Source of the DNA: JBJMHZ01 sp045807125
GTDB lineage: Bacteria; Actinomycetota; Actinomycetes; JAWWOL01
Assembly: GCA_045807125.1 (NCBI GenBank)
Contig: JBJMHZ010000005.1
Span: 248,001 to 312,000, forward strand
Direction of reading: 5' to 3'
Length of the DNA: 64,000 nt
Shown piece by piece: positions 52,586-62,248 of this stretch. How positions within the stretch are numbered: position 1 is the stretch's first letter; each line of letters starts with the position of its first letter. Below the pieces are notes generated by a model. It saw nothing but the letters and a program-made list of their open reading frames with translations, was not told where the DNA came from and made no database searches. The translations under genes were made by a program, and so were the position numbers.

Positions 52586-54499
52586 GTGGACCCTTACCCG
52601 CCGATCGCGGACCACGGACTGATCGGAGACCTGCAGACCAGCGCGCTCGTGACCACTGAGGGGACGATCGACTGGTTCTGCTGCCCGAGGTTCGACTCGC
52701 CGAGCGTCTTCGCGTCCCTGCTCGACCACCGGCGGGGCGGTCACTTCTCGATCACGCCCCAGAGCGCCGACCACGTCACGAAGCAGCTCTACCTGCCCGG
52801 GACGGCCGTGCTCATCACCCGCTTCCTCAGCTCCGACGGCGTCGGCGAGGTCATCGACTTCATGCCGGTCATCGAGGGCCCGGCGACGGACCGGCATCGC
52901 ATCGTCCGGGTGGTTCGCGTCGTGCGCGGACAGCTCAGCTTCGTCCTCGACTGCGAGCCGCGCTTCGACTACGCGCGGCGCTCGCACGAGACGGTCATCT
53001 CGCCCGATGGCGTCACGTTCCGCGGTGACGACGGATCGGAGATCGCTCTGCACGTGGTCAGGCGACAGGGCATCGCGTCGGCGGACCAGGCGCAGGTGAG
53101 CCGCCACGGGGACGGCGTACGAGCCACCGTCACGCTGACGGAGGGCGAGGTCGGCGGCGTCATCCTCGAGTCGTCGCCGGACGGCCCGCCGCGCGAGGTC
53201 ACGCCCGACGAGGTGCTCGGGATGTTCGCGGACACGCGGGACTTCTGGCGCACCTGGGTCGGCCGGTCGACGTACGTCGGTCGCTGGCGCGAGCAGGTCG
53301 AGCGCTCGGCCATCACGCTCAAGCTGATGACGTACGCGCCCACCGGCGCGCTGGTGGCGGCACCGACGGCCGGCCTGCCGGAGCAACCCGGAGGCGAGCG
53401 CAACTGGGACTACCGCTACACCTGGGTACGGGACGCGTCGTTCTCGGTGCACGCTCTGCTCGGCCTCGGCTACACCGAGGAGGCGGAGGGGTTCCTGCGC
53501 TGGCTCGGTGCGAGAGTGGCCTCCAACGCAACCAGCGGCAACGGTGCCGGCAGCAACGGCACCGGCGCGCCCCTGCAGATCATGTACCGCATCGACGGGT
53601 CGCCGGACATCGACGAGGTGGAGCTGGACCACCTGGAAGGTTGGCGGGAGTCGCGTCCGGTGCGGATCGGCAACGGCGCGGCGCAGCAGCTGCAGCTCGA
53701 CATCTTCGGCGAGGCCCTCGACTCGATCCACCTGGGCGACCTGCACGGGTTGCCGATGACGCACGCGGGCTGGGGCGGCGTCAGCCGCGTCGTCGACTGG
53801 CTCTGCAACCACTGGGACCAGCCCGATGACGGCATCTGGGAGACCCGCGGTGGCCGCCAGGACTTCTCCTACGGACGCTTGATGTCCTGGGTCGCGCTCG
53901 ACCGTGCCATCTCGATCGCGAACAGGCGGGCGCTGCCGGCCGACATCGCCAAGTGGACGGCCGCCCGGGACATGCTCTACCGGCAGATCATGGAGCGTGG
54001 CTGGAACGACGAGCGGCAGGCGTTCGTCCAGCACTACGGCACCGGCGTGCTCGACGCCGCCCTGCTCTACATGCCGCTCGTCGGCTTCATCGCGCCCCGC
54101 GATCCGATGTGGCTGTCGACGTTGCGGGCCATGGATGACGAGCTGGTCTCCGACAGCCTGGTCTACCGGTACGACCCCACGGCGTCGCCGGACGGCCTGC
54201 GAGGCTCCGAAGGCACGTTCTCGATGTGCACGTTCTGGTACGTCGACGCCCTCGCCCGGGCCGGTCGGCTCGACGACGCGCGCCTGACGTTCGAGAAGAT
54301 GCTGACCTACAGCAATCACCTCGGTCTCTACGCCGAGGAGATCGGCCCGACGGGCGAGCAGCTCGGCAACTTCCCGCAGGCCTTCAGCCACCTCGCCCTC
54401 ATCAGCGCCGCGGTCAACCTCGACCACCAGCTCGATCACGCAGCTCCCATGAACGGCTCCGCCTTGCGCACCGGGGCGGTCCCGTCAGCGACGCCGTGA
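52586..54499 (+). CDS. Glycoside hydrolase family 15 (glucoamylase/trehalase type)
   Basis: From GTG 52586 (ACGGAGA upstream), 637 residues. YPPIADHGLIGDLQTSALVT at the N terminus, GGERNWDYRYTWVRDASF in the (alpha/alpha)6 toroid, and EEIGPTGEQLGNFPQAFSHLALI near the C terminus are the signatures of the GH15 trehalase/glucoamylase group. It should cleave trehalose or alpha-glucans, releasing glucose. It lies 4 bp ahead of the SulP gene. Upstream site at 52505 suggests control by the same factor as PPK2. The longer frame from 52136 is rejected. Confidence 0.92.
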   Translation: MDPYPPIADHGLIGDLQTSALVTTEGTIDWFCCPRFDSPSVFASLLDHRRGGHFSITPQSADHVTKQLYLPGTAVLITRFLSSDGVGEVIDFMPVIEGPATDRHRIVRVVRVVRGQLSFVLDCEPRFDYARRSHETVISPDGVTFRGDDGSEIALHVVRRQGIASADQAQVSRHGDGVRATVTLTEGEVGGVILESSPDGPPREVTPDEVLGMFADTRDFWRTWVGRSTYVGRWREQVERSAITLKLMTYAPTGALVAAPTAGLPEQPGGERNWDYRYTWVRDASFSVHALLGLGYTEEAEGFLRWLGARVASNATSGNGAGSNGTGAPLQIMYRIDGSPDIDEVELDHLEGWRESRPVRIGNGAAQQLQLDIFGEALDSIHLGDLHGLPMTHAGWGGVSRVVDWLCNHWDQPDDGIWETRGGRQDFSYGRLMSWVALDRAISIANRRALPADIAKWTAARDMLYRQIMERGWNDERQAFVQHYGTGVLDAALLYMPLVGFIAPRDPMWLSTLRAMDDELVSDSLVYRYDPTASPDGLRGSEGTFSMCTFWYVDALARAGRLDDARLTFEKMLTYSNHLGLYAEEIGPTGEQLGNFPQAFSHLALISAAVNLDHQLDHAAPMNGSALRTGAVPSATP

Positions 54500-54502
54500 C
54501 CC

Positions 54503-56281
54503 ATGGTGGGGACGGCGAGCACCACGACGCGTGACGGTGCGAACGACCCGGCCCATCCGGTCGCGAGGCACCGGCGCCCGCCGCTGACGAAGTTCGTCCC
54601 CGGCATCGGCGCGGCTGCCCACTACGAGCGCAGCTGGCTGACCAGCGACCTCGTTGCCGGGCTGGTCCTCGCCAGCCTGCTCGTGCCGCAGGGGATGGCG
54701 TACGCGCAGCTCGCCAAGCTGCCACCGATCACCGGCCTCTACACCTCGATGATGTGCCTGCTCGCCTACGCGGTGTTCGGCCCGTCGCGCGTCCTCGTGC
54801 TCGGCCCGGACTCCTCGCTCGGACCGATGATCGCCGCGACCCTGCTGCCGCTCGTCGCCGCGAACGGCGACCCCGAGCGTGCCGTCGCGCTCGCGGGAAT
54901 GCTGGCGCTGCTCGTCGGCGCGATCACGATCGTCGTGGGCGTGGCCAAGCTCGGGTTCATCGCCGACCTGCTGTCGAAGCCGACCCAGATCGGCTACCTC
55001 ATCGGCCTGGCCATGACGATCGTGGTCGGGCAGCTTCCGAAGCTGTTCGGCTTCTCCGTGGACGCCACCGGCCTGCTCGCCGAGACGAAGGCGTTCGTCC
55101 AGGGCGTCGCCGACGGCAAGACCGTCCCCGTCGCTCTCGGCGTCGGCGTCGGCGGCGTCGTGCTGATCCTCCTGCTGCAGCGCCTGGTGCCGAAGTTCCC
55201 CGCACTGCTGCTCGCCGTCGTCCTCTCGATCGCCGCCGTGTCGCTGCTCGACCTCCGCGAGCACGGCGTCTCCGTCGTCGGTGCCCTCCCCCAGGGCTTC
55301 CCGCCGTTCGGGCTGCCCAACGTGTCGATCTCCGACCTGCCCACGCTGCTCGCCGGCGCCGGTGGCATCGCGCTCGTCGCGCTGACCGACACGATCTCGA
55401 CGTCGTCGGCGTTCGCGGCGAAGCGCGGCGACCAGGTCCGCAGCAACCAGGAGATGATCGGCATCGGCGCGGCCAGCGTCGCCGCCGGGCTGTTCCACGG
55501 GTTCGCGGTGAGCACGAGCGGCTCCCGCACCGCGGTCGCCGACCAGGCAGGCGCCAAGTCCCAGCTGACGGGCGTGGTGGGGGCGACCGTCATCGCGCTG
55601 ATGCTGCTGTTCGTCCCCGGCCTGCTGCGCAACCTGCCGCAACCGATGCTCGCCGCGGTCGTGATCACCGCGTCGCTCTCGCTGGCGGACATGAAGGGAC
55701 TGCGCCGTCTCTGGCGGCTCCGCCGCATCGAGTTCAGCCTGGCCCTGGTGGCGTTCCTAGGGGTTGCTCTCTTCGGCGTGCTTGCGGGCATCGGGATCGC
55801 CGTCGCACTGTCCATCCTCAACGTGTTCCGGCGCGCATGGTGGCCGTACGAGACGGTTCTCGGCGAGGTCACGAGCGTCCCCGGGTTCCACGACGTCCGG
55901 TCGTACCCTGATGCTCGCGAGCCGGAGGGGATCATCGTGTACCGGTTCGACGCGCCGTTGTTCTTCGCCAACTCGCGAACGTTCAGCGAGCGGATCCGCG
56001 ACCTGATCCGCCGCGACCCTCCGCCCCGCTCGATCGTGCTGGCCGCCGCTGCGATCACCGACGTGGACACCACGGCCGCGGACATGCTCGGCCGCCTGGT
56101 GCAGGATCTCGAGCGGCAGGGCGTGACGCTCATCTTCGCCGAGCTGAAGGACCCCGTGCGGCGGAAGATCGAGCGCTACGAGGCAGCGGACGTGATGGCG
56201 TCGGTGCGCTTCTACCCCACGGTGGCCACGGCCGTCGAAACTATCCTGCTCGTGCCGCCGGCACGGCGACCGGAGGAGTAG
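54503..56281 (+). CDS. SulP-family anion transporter with STAS domain
   Basis: A 592-residue protein. About a dozen membrane helices follow SWLTSDLVAGLVLASLLVPQGMAYAQLAKLPPITGLYTSM, the SulP signature. After residue ~445 comes a soluble STAS domain (EGIIVYRFDAPLFFANSRTFSERI, VLAAAAITDVDTTAADML). Substrate (sulfate, bicarbonate or other anion) cannot be told. Co-directional with and 3 bp after the GH15 gene. Its 3' end overlaps the convergent P-type ATPase gene by 41 bp. Confidence 0.9.
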   Translation: MVGTASTTTRDGANDPAHPVARHRRPPLTKFVPGIGAAAHYERSWLTSDLVAGLVLASLLVPQGMAYAQLAKLPPITGLYTSMMCLLAYAVFGPSRVLVLGPDSSLGPMIAATLLPLVAANGDPERAVALAGMLALLVGAITIVVGVAKLGFIADLLSKPTQIGYLIGLAMTIVVGQLPKLFGFSVDATGLLAETKAFVQGVADGKTVPVALGVGVGGVVLILLLQRLVPKFPALLLAVVLSIAAVSLLDLREHGVSVVGALPQGFPPFGLPNVSISDLPTLLAGAGGIALVALTDTISTSSAFAAKRGDQVRSNQEMIGIGAASVAAGLFHGFAVSTSGSRTAVADQAGAKSQLTGVVGATVIALMLLFVPGLLRNLPQPMLAAVVITASLSLADMKGLRRLWRLRRIEFSLALVAFLGVALFGVLAGIGIAVALSILNVFRRAWWPYETVLGEVTSVPGFHDVRSYPDAREPEGIIVYRFDAPLFFANSRTFSERIRDLIRRDPPPRSIVLAAAAITDVDTTAADMLGRLVQDLERQGVTLIFAELKDPVRRKIERYEAADVMASVRFYPTVATAVETILLVPPARRPEE

Positions 56282-59009
56282 CGACCGGAGCAGAGCCGCG
56301 CTCGCGGTGCAGCCGGATCAGCTTGTCGGCACCGACGAACAGCGGTGCCGGCAGCGAGAGCGCAAGCACCACGAGCCACTGGTCGCCGGTCAGCGACACC
56401 GTGTCGAGCAGGCGCTGGAGCATCCGGAGCTCGACCGCCGCCCAGGTGAGCGCCCAGCCGGCGATGATCCAGCCGAGGTACGGGAAGACGGGCCGCGCCC
56501 ATGCGTGCTCGCGCTCGCGGCGCATCACGAGCCCGAGGTTCACGGCGCTGAGCGCGACGATGGCGAAGGCCATCGTCATCGGCGTCGACGGATCGGACGT
56601 GCTAGGGCGCCCCGGCCCCCACTGGAGGACCGCCAGCGCCGCGAAGGCGATCAGGAAGCCGCTCACGGCCCATCGCGCGATCTGCGGCCCGTTCACCATC
56701 TTCGCCCCGGGACGGCGAGGCGGCTGGTTCATGACGTCAGGGTCAGGGACGTCGATGATGAAGCCCACGACCACCGTGACGACGATGAACAGCTTGCAGA
56801 ACATCAGCTGCAGCGGGAAGAGCGCCACTCCATCGTTGATGTCGAAGATGGTGGCGAGGAGCATGAGCTGCAGGACCGCCGACAGGATCGTCAGCTGCAG
56901 CCGCACGTACGACGAGATCCGGCGGTAGATGTCGCGACCGATGTCCACCGCGGCGACGAGCGTGGCGAAGTTGTCGTCGGTGAGGATCATCTTCGCTGCC
57001 TGCTTCGTCACCTCCGACCCGCTGCCCATCGCGACGCCGACGTCCGCCTGCTTCAGCGCTGCCGCATCGTTGACCGCATCGCCCGTCATCGCGACGATCT
57101 CGCCCGACTCCTGCATCAGCTTGGCGAGCCGCAGCTTGTCCTCCGGGGCGACCCGGCCAAAGACGTGCAGCGTCGGCAGCCGGCGGATCAGCTCGTCGTC
57201 GTCGAGGTGCGACAGCTCGGCCCCGGTGATCACCCCGGGCCCGAGGCCGAGCTCGTCGGCGATCGCCCTCGCGGTCACCGTGTAGTCGCCAGTGATCATC
57301 CGGACGTCTATCCCGGCGCGGAGCGCGGTGTGGACCGCCTCGGTCGCCTCGGCCCGCAGCGGATCGGTGATGCCCACCATCGCGACGAAGATGAGATCGG
57401 TGACGGCCGCCATGGGATCGGCCAGAGCGGCGGTCATCGCGGCGTCGTCCAGGTCCCGCGCGGCGAACCCCAGCACGCGCAGGCCCTTCTCGGACAGCTT
57501 GCGGTTGGCGGCGAGGATGTCCGCGAGAACGTCAGCGATCGGGACGATCTGACCGTGCCACAACGCCGTCGCGCAGTGGTCCACCACCACGTCCGGAGCG
57601 CCCTTCACGGTCGCGAAGTGCGGAGCGTGCAGGATGCCACCGGTCAACGCCTCCGACCGGTCGTGGAACGTCGCCATGAACTTGTACGTCGAGTCGAACG
57701 GCACCTGCGCGAGCCTCGGCATGGCCCGGCGGGTCTGCTCGGCGTCGGCGCTCATCTTGGCGGCCAGCACCACCAAGGCGGCCTCCGTCGGGTCGCCGAT
57801 GACCGACCCGTCGTCATCGACGGTTGCGTCCGTGCACAGGATCAGGCCGAGCGCGAGCCGGTGGAAGTTGGGCTCGGGAGCCGCCGCGACGCTGCGAATG
57901 CGGCCCTCCTTCACGTAGCCCGGCCCATCGACGGCGAACCACTCGCCCTGGGCGAACATCGTCGTCACCGTCATCGCGTTCATCGTCAGCGTGCCGGTCT
58001 TGTCACTGTTGATGACCGTGGTCCCGCCAAGCGTCTCGACGTCCGACAGCGACTTGACGACCGCCTTCGCAGCCGCGAGCCGTCGTGCGCCCGACGACAG
58101 CATTGCCTGCACGAAGCTCGGCAGACCGTCCGGGATGGAGGAGATCGCCGTCGAGACGCAGAGCAGCACGACGGTGTCGAGAGCAAGGCCGCGGATGATC
58201 CCGAAGATCGCGATCACCGTCACCGCCAACCAGGCAACGGCGCCGAACGCCTTCGTCATGCCGTCCAGCTCGCGCTGGAGCGGCGAGCGCGAGCGGCGCG
58301 TGGCCTTGACCATGCCGGCGATCCGGCCCATCTCGGTCGCCTGGCCGGTGGCCGTCACCACGAACTCGGCAGTGCCACGCGTCACCTGGGTGTTCTGGAA
58401 GACGAGGTCGCTGCGATCGCCGAGAGCGATGTCGCCCGGTGGCAGCGCCTCCCGGTTCTTCGCGGTCGGCACGCTCTCGCCCGTGAGCGCCGATTCCTGA
58501 ACCTCCAGCGACATCGACGTGGTCACGCGGCCGTCGGCGGGCACGACGTCGCCCGCGTCCAGCAGCACCACGTCGCCGGGGACGAGCGCCGACGAGTCGA
58601 CCTCTTCCACGACACCCGCATGGCGCACCCGCGCACTGGGCACCTGGAGCTTCGCCAGCGCGTCCACGCTGGCCTGCGCCTTCAGCTCCTGGTTCGAGCC
58701 CATCACCACGTTGAAGACGACGAGGCCGAGAACGACCAGTGCGGTCGCCACCTCCGCGATCGTGAGGCAGGTGACCCCCACGACGAGCAGCATGACGTTC
58801 ATCGGGTTCATGAGCTGCCCACGGGCCACGGTCCACTTGCTCGGAGGTGGCTCCGTGGGCAGCGCGTTCGGCCCGAACTCCTGCTGCCGGCGGGTCACCT
58901 CATCGCCGTCGAGCCCACGGCGCAGGTCGACATGGAGCTCTGCGGCCGCGTCGTCGACCGAGGTCGACCACCACGCGTGCCCGACGTCAACGCGCTCCAT
59001 CGTCGTCAT
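56241..59009 (-). CDS. P-type cation-transporting ATPase
   Basis: A 922-residue P2-type ATPase. TGES (about 176), the phosphorylation motif DKTGTLT (Asp about 336), PEDKLRLAK, and TGDAVNDAAALKQADVGVAMG, with N-terminal cation-ATPase domain and ~10 membrane helices. The P2A pattern suggests Ca2+ or a mixed cation; ion not decided. 35 bp after PPK2 on the same strand, so probably co-transcribed; the two share an ATP/polyphosphate theme. Confidence 0.92.
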   Translation of the reverse strand: MTTMERVDVGHAWWSTSVDDAAAELHVDLRRGLDGDEVTRRQQEFGPNALPTEPPPSKWTVARGQLMNPMNVMLLVVGVTCLTIAEVATALVVLGLVVFNVVMGSNQELKAQASVDALAKLQVPSARVRHAGVVEEVDSSALVPGDVVLLDAGDVVPADGRVTTSMSLEVQESALTGESVPTAKNREALPPGDIALGDRSDLVFQNTQVTRGTAEFVVTATGQATEMGRIAGMVKATRRSRSPLQRELDGMTKAFGAVAWLAVTVIAIFGIIRGLALDTVVLLCVSTAISSIPDGLPSFVQAMLSSGARRLAAAKAVVKSLSDVETLGGTTVINSDKTGTLTMNAMTVTTMFAQGEWFAVDGPGYVKEGRIRSVAAAPEPNFHRLALGLILCTDATVDDDGSVIGDPTEAALVVLAAKMSADAEQTRRAMPRLAQVPFDSTYKFMATFHDRSEALTGGILHAPHFATVKGAPDVVVDHCATALWHGQIVPIADVLADILAANRKLSEKGLRVLGFAARDLDDAAMTAALADPMAAVTDLIFVAMVGITDPLRAEATEAVHTALRAGIDVRMITGDYTVTARAIADELGLGPGVITGAELSHLDDDELIRRLPTLHVFGRVAPEDKLRLAKLMQESGEIVAMTGDAVNDAAALKQADVGVAMGSGSEVTKQAAKMILTDDNFATLVAAVDIGRDIYRRISSYVRLQLTILSAVLQLMLLATIFDINDGVALFPLQLMFCKLFIVVTVVVGFIIDVPDPDVMNQPPRRPGAKMVNGPQIARWAVSGFLIAFAALAVLQWGPGRPSTSDPSTPMTMAFAIVALSAVNLGLVMRREREHAWARPVFPYLGWIIAGWALTWAAVELRMLQRLLDTVSLTGDQWLVVLALSLPAPLFVGADKLIRLHRERGSAPVATPPVAVPAARAG

Positions 59010-59044
59010 CTGCTCGTCCCTTCACTGCCGGGAGGCGGGGCTCC

Positions 59045-60049
59045 TCACCGTGCGATGCGCGCGTTGGTCTCGGAGGCGTCGCGGCTGCCCGAAGCTGCCG
59101 GCGGCGAACCGTCCATGCGCATGTCGTACGGGTCGGGCGGGGAGCCCGCGGGCGCCTGAGCCTCCAGCACGGCCTTGGCGGCCAGGAGGCGCTTCCGGTC
59201 CTCGTTGCTGACGACCGGGTACTGCGGATCGACCTTCATGAGCGTGTGCGCGACGATCGCGGAGACGCAGATGCGAGCGAACCACTTGCGGTCGGCGGGG
59301 ACGACGTACCACGGCGCCCACCGGGTGCTCGTCGCCGACAGCATCTCCGAGAACGCGATCTGGTAGTCGTCCCAGCGCTCGCGCTCGTGGACGTCGTTCG
59401 CCGAGAACTTCCAGTTCTTCTCCGGGCGGTCGATCCGGGCGAGGAACCGGCGGCGCTGCTCCTCCTTCGAGAGGTTCAGGAAGAGCTTGACGACCTTGAT
59501 GCCGTTGTCGACGAGATACCGCTCCCACTCGTTGATCTGCTGGTAGCGGCGCTTCCAGATGTCGTCGCCCCTCGCGTCGGCCGGCAGCCGCTGCCGGTCC
59601 AGCAGCTCCGGATGCACCCGCACCACGAGCACTTCCTCATAGTGCGAGCGGTTGAAGATGCCGATGTCACCGCGCGCGGGGAGCCGGCCGGCGTAGCGCC
59701 AGAGGTAGTCGTGATCGAGCTCCTCCGCACTGGGCACCTTGAAGCCGTTCACCTGGACGCCCTGCGGGTTCACCCCGCTCATCACGTGACGGATCGCGCC
59801 GTCCTTGCCGCCGGCGTCGAGCGCCTGGAGGCAGACGAGGACGCCGTACTTGTCCTGCGCCGCCAGTCTCGCCTGGTACTCCGACAGGAGGGTGACCCCG
59901 GTCTGCAGCGTCGTCACGCGGTCCTTCTTCTTGACGAAGCCGGCCTTGTAGCGCGGATCGAAGTCCCTCCCTAGATCGACCGTCTTGCCAGGCTTCACCC
60001 GAAGCGGCTTGATGGCGTCCGCGATGCGCTTCGCAATGTCATCGGCCAC
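59045..60049 (-). CDS. ppk2: PPK2-family polyphosphate kinase
   Basis: A 334-residue protein. VCLQALDAGGKDGAIRHVMSGVNPQG (Walker A), RLPARGDIGIFNRSHYEEVLVVRVHPELL (Walker B-like and lid Arg/His) and EEQRRRFLARIDRPEKNWKFS are PPK2 signatures. It transfers phosphate between polyphosphate and nucleotides. First gene of a unit with the P-type ATPase. The palindrome at 60209 lies about 160 bp upstream. Confidence 0.92.
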   Translation of the reverse strand: MADDIAKRIADAIKPLRVKPGKTVDLGRDFDPRYKAGFVKKKDRVTTLQTGVTLLSEYQARLAAQDKYGVLVCLQALDAGGKDGAIRHVMSGVNPQGVQVNGFKVPSAEELDHDYLWRYAGRLPARGDIGIFNRSHYEEVLVVRVHPELLDRQRLPADARGDDIWKRRYQQINEWERYLVDNGIKVVKLFLNLSKEEQRRRFLARIDRPEKNWKFSANDVHERERWDDYQIAFSEMLSATSTRWAPWYVVPADRKWFARICVSAIVAHTLMKVDPQYPVVSNEDRKRLLAAKAVLEAQAPAGSPPDPYDMRMDGSPPAASGSRDASETNARIAR

Positions 60050-60208
60050 GGACAGCTCCTCTCGAAATGGTCACGTCAAGCACCGACGGCGCGCCCGTCG
60101 GTTCGGCTCGACGGCGCCGGCCACGCACGGGCCGGCGGACGTTGCGGCCGATGATGCAGGCAGCCAGGAGCCGCAAGCATCACCCGCACCGAATGAAAGG
60201 GTGCGAGA

Positions 60209-60228
60209 TCACCCGTGGCGGGTGATGC
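60209..60228. promoter_or_regulatory. Palindromic site, copy 2
   Basis: TCACCCGTGGCGGGTGATGC; with the flanking A it reads ATCACCCG TGG CGGGTGAT, a perfect 8-bp inverted repeat. It lies between the divergent PPK2 and DUF2550-like genes, 71 bp from the latter. It matches the site at 52505 except for two spacer bases. A weaker relative (CCCGTGGCG and ATGCC) is at 61642-61662, upstream of the DUF1360 gene. Confidence 0.6.
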
Positions 60229-60298
60229 CACCACTGGTGCAAGTTCCGACGCTTGTCGCCAGGGTCGCGACGCATCGACGTGATCGGAGGTGGCCTCA

Positions 60299-60763
60299 GT
60301 GGTTACCACCCTGATGGTCCTGACACTCGTCCTTGGCGCCGCGACCCTCACCAGCGTCGTCGCGCTCCTGCGCGCCCGGAGGCGGCCGGCAACGCTCCCC
60401 AATGCGTTCCGCTGCAAGTTCGCCCTGGGAACGGGCGACGACGTCGCGTACCGCTGGTCGCGCAGGAGGACCTACGGCGTGTGGGTGCACGACGTGCTCA
60501 TCCTCTTCGACGGCTTCAGCCGGACGCGCGTGCGTCCGTTCGCCGTCCACTTCGCGGAGGGGCAGGTCGCGCGGATGGTCCGGCCGGTGCGCGGGCTGGA
60601 CCAGGGGCCCGTGGTGATGTCGATGGAGCTGGACGACGGAAGTCACGCCCTGGTCGCCGCACCGCGCTCCTCGACGACTCTCGTCGCGGGCCCGTTCCTC
60701 GCCGCACTGGCCTCGTCGGACGGCGTGAGCGCATCGAACGACCGATCGGGCGGCTCCGGCTGA
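60299..60763 (+). CDS. DUF2550-like membrane-anchored protein
   Basis: From GTG 60299 (GGAGG 8 nt upstream, which decides against GTG 60290), 154 residues. One N-terminal membrane helix (LMVLTLVLGAATLTSVVALL), then a basic RARRRPATLPNAF stretch and a beta domain (RTYGVWVHDVLILFDGFSRTR). The order and spacing resemble actinobacterial DUF2550 proteins. Function unknown. Confidence 0.55.
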   Translation: MVTTLMVLTLVLGAATLTSVVALLRARRRPATLPNAFRCKFALGTGDDVAYRWSRRRTYGVWVHDVLILFDGFSRTRVRPFAVHFAEGQVARMVRPVRGLDQGPVVMSMELDDGSHALVAAPRSSTTLVAGPFLAALASSDGVSASNDRSGGSG

Positions 60764-60891
60764 GCCCCCTCCGGCTCGACCGACGGCACGGTCCCGTCGT
60801 CGTCCAGCCACCGCTCGATGCGCTCCGACAGCAGCAGCATGGTCGTACCCATGACCGGCAGGAGCAGCGGAGCGAGCAGCAGCGCGTCCAT
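60643..60891 (-). CDS. Small membrane protein (uncertain)
   Basis: Eighty-two residues: MDALLLAPLLLPVMGTTMLLLSERIERWLDDDG, a clear membrane helix then an acidic, Pro-rich tail. It overlaps the end of the gene on the other strand by 121 bp, so only the first part is independent. The helix supports a real gene; no family recognised. Confidence 0.4.
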   Translation of the reverse strand: MDALLLAPLLLPVMGTTMLLLSERIERWLDDDGTVPSVEPEGAQPEPPDRSFDALTPSDEASAARNGPATRVVEERGAATRA

Positions 60892-61132
60892 CCGACTGCC
60901 CTTCTGCCTCGGTCGTAGGTGCTTCGCAGCGCGATGATGGCCGCCGGCGGCAGCGGGCGCGTCGTCCGATCCGGACGATTGCGAGGCTCGGACGCCTGCT
61001 CGGCGTCGCCGGTGCGGCCGCTCGCGCGACGTGCGGCTGCCGCCCGGAGCCGTACGCGCTCTTCGTCGCCCGGCCCCAGCCGCGCAACCACGATGAAACG
61101 TCGGCGCAACCTCGGCGCGTCAGCATCGAGGC

Positions 61133-61609
61133 ATGACCGGTACGACACTGCCCCGCACGTTCCCGACCGGACCGACCGGACCGACCGGGCGAGCCGAGCT
61201 CCGGCGCCGCATCGCGCTCGTCGCCCACGACAACAAGAAGGCGGAGCTGCTCGCCTGGGCCCGGCACAACCGAAGCACGCTCCAGCGGCACTCGCTCGTG
61301 GCCACCGGCACCACCGGCTCGATGCTCGCCCTCGAGGTGGGGCTCGACATCACCTGCCTGCTCAGCGGGCCGGTCGGGGGCGACCTGCAGATCGGCGCGC
61401 GGATTGCCGAGGGCGAGCTCGACTTCCTGCTCTTCCTGTGGGATCCGCTGGAGCCGCAGCCGCACGACCCCGACGTCAAGGCGCTCCTGCGGGTCGCCGC
61501 GCTCTGGAACGTCCCCGTCGCGTGCAACGTCGCCAGCGCCGATCTCATGATCTCCTCACCGCTGCTCGCCGGCGACTACGCCCCGGTCCGGCCGCGCTTC
61601 GGCGCGTGA
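61133..61609 (+). CDS. mgsA: Methylglyoxal synthase
   Basis: A 158-residue protein. IALVAHDNKKAELLAWA, LVATGTTGSML, LLSGPVGGDLQIGARI (catalytic Asp84) and FLWDPLEPQPHDPDVKALLR are the family signatures. It converts dihydroxyacetone phosphate to methylglyoxal, a bypass of lower glycolysis under phosphate limitation. The N-terminal ~20 residues contain a short PTG repeat and are longer than in enterobacterial MgsA. Confidence 0.95.
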   Translation: MTGTTLPRTFPTGPTGPTGRAELRRRIALVAHDNKKAELLAWARHNRSTLQRHSLVATGTTGSMLALEVGLDITCLLSGPVGGDLQIGARIAEGELDFLLFLWDPLEPQPHDPDVKALLRVAALWNVPVACNVASADLMISSPLLAGDYAPVRPRFGA

Positions 61610-61690
61610 GGGAGTCGGCAGAACCCTTTGCGGCAAGACCTCCCGTGGCGCCGGGAAATGCCGGCCTGGTTGCTGGGTATGCCAGGCGCC

Positions 61691-62236
61691 ATGACGGAGT
61701 CCGAGACGCTGCAGAAGGTCCGCCGGAGGGCGAGCGAGGTCGCCGCCCAGTACGCGGGCGACGCGGAACGCCCCCTGAGCGGCTACGCGCTGACGATGGG
61801 GACGTACGTGGGCACGGCAGCCCTGCTGCTGGCCGCGAGCCGGCTGGCCGGTGCCGACATCCCGGAGCGGCCGGCCTGGTCGGACCTGGCGCTGTCGGCG
61901 CTCGCCACCTTCAAGCTCTCGCGGCTGATCGCCAAGGACCCCGTCACCAGCCCGCTGCGGGCGCCGTTCACCCGCTTCCGCGGGCGCACCGGCCCGTCCG
62001 AGCTGGCCGAGGAGCCACGCGACGACAGTTCCCTCCGGCACAGCGTCGGCGAGCTGGTGAGCTGCCCCTTCTGCCTGTCTCAGTGGATCGCGACCGGCCT
62101 CATCGGCGGGCTCGTCCTCGCGCCCCGGTTCACCCGGATGGCGACGGCCACGTTCAGCGTCATCGCGGTGTCGGACTTCCTCCAGTTCGCCCGCACCGCC
62201 GCGGAGCAGGCCACCGGCGAGACCGGCGAGGGCTGA
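61691..62236 (+). CDS. DUF1360 membrane protein
   Basis: From ATG 61691, 181 residues. YALTMGTYVGTAALLLAASRLAG, ALSALATFKLSRLIAKDPVTSPLRAPFTRF, ELVSCPFCLSQWIATGLIGG: helices and the CPFC-x-x-x-W motif of DUF1360. Function unknown; found in stress-related operons of soil bacteria. The longer frame from 61628 has no ribosome site. Confidence 0.85.
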   Translation: MTESETLQKVRRRASEVAAQYAGDAERPLSGYALTMGTYVGTAALLLAASRLAGADIPERPAWSDLALSALATFKLSRLIAKDPVTSPLRAPFTRFRGRTGPSELAEEPRDDSSLRHSVGELVSCPFCLSQWIATGLIGGLVLAPRFTRMATATFSVIAVSDFLQFARTAAEQATGETGEG

Positions 62237-62248
62237 CGGCGCCGCCCG

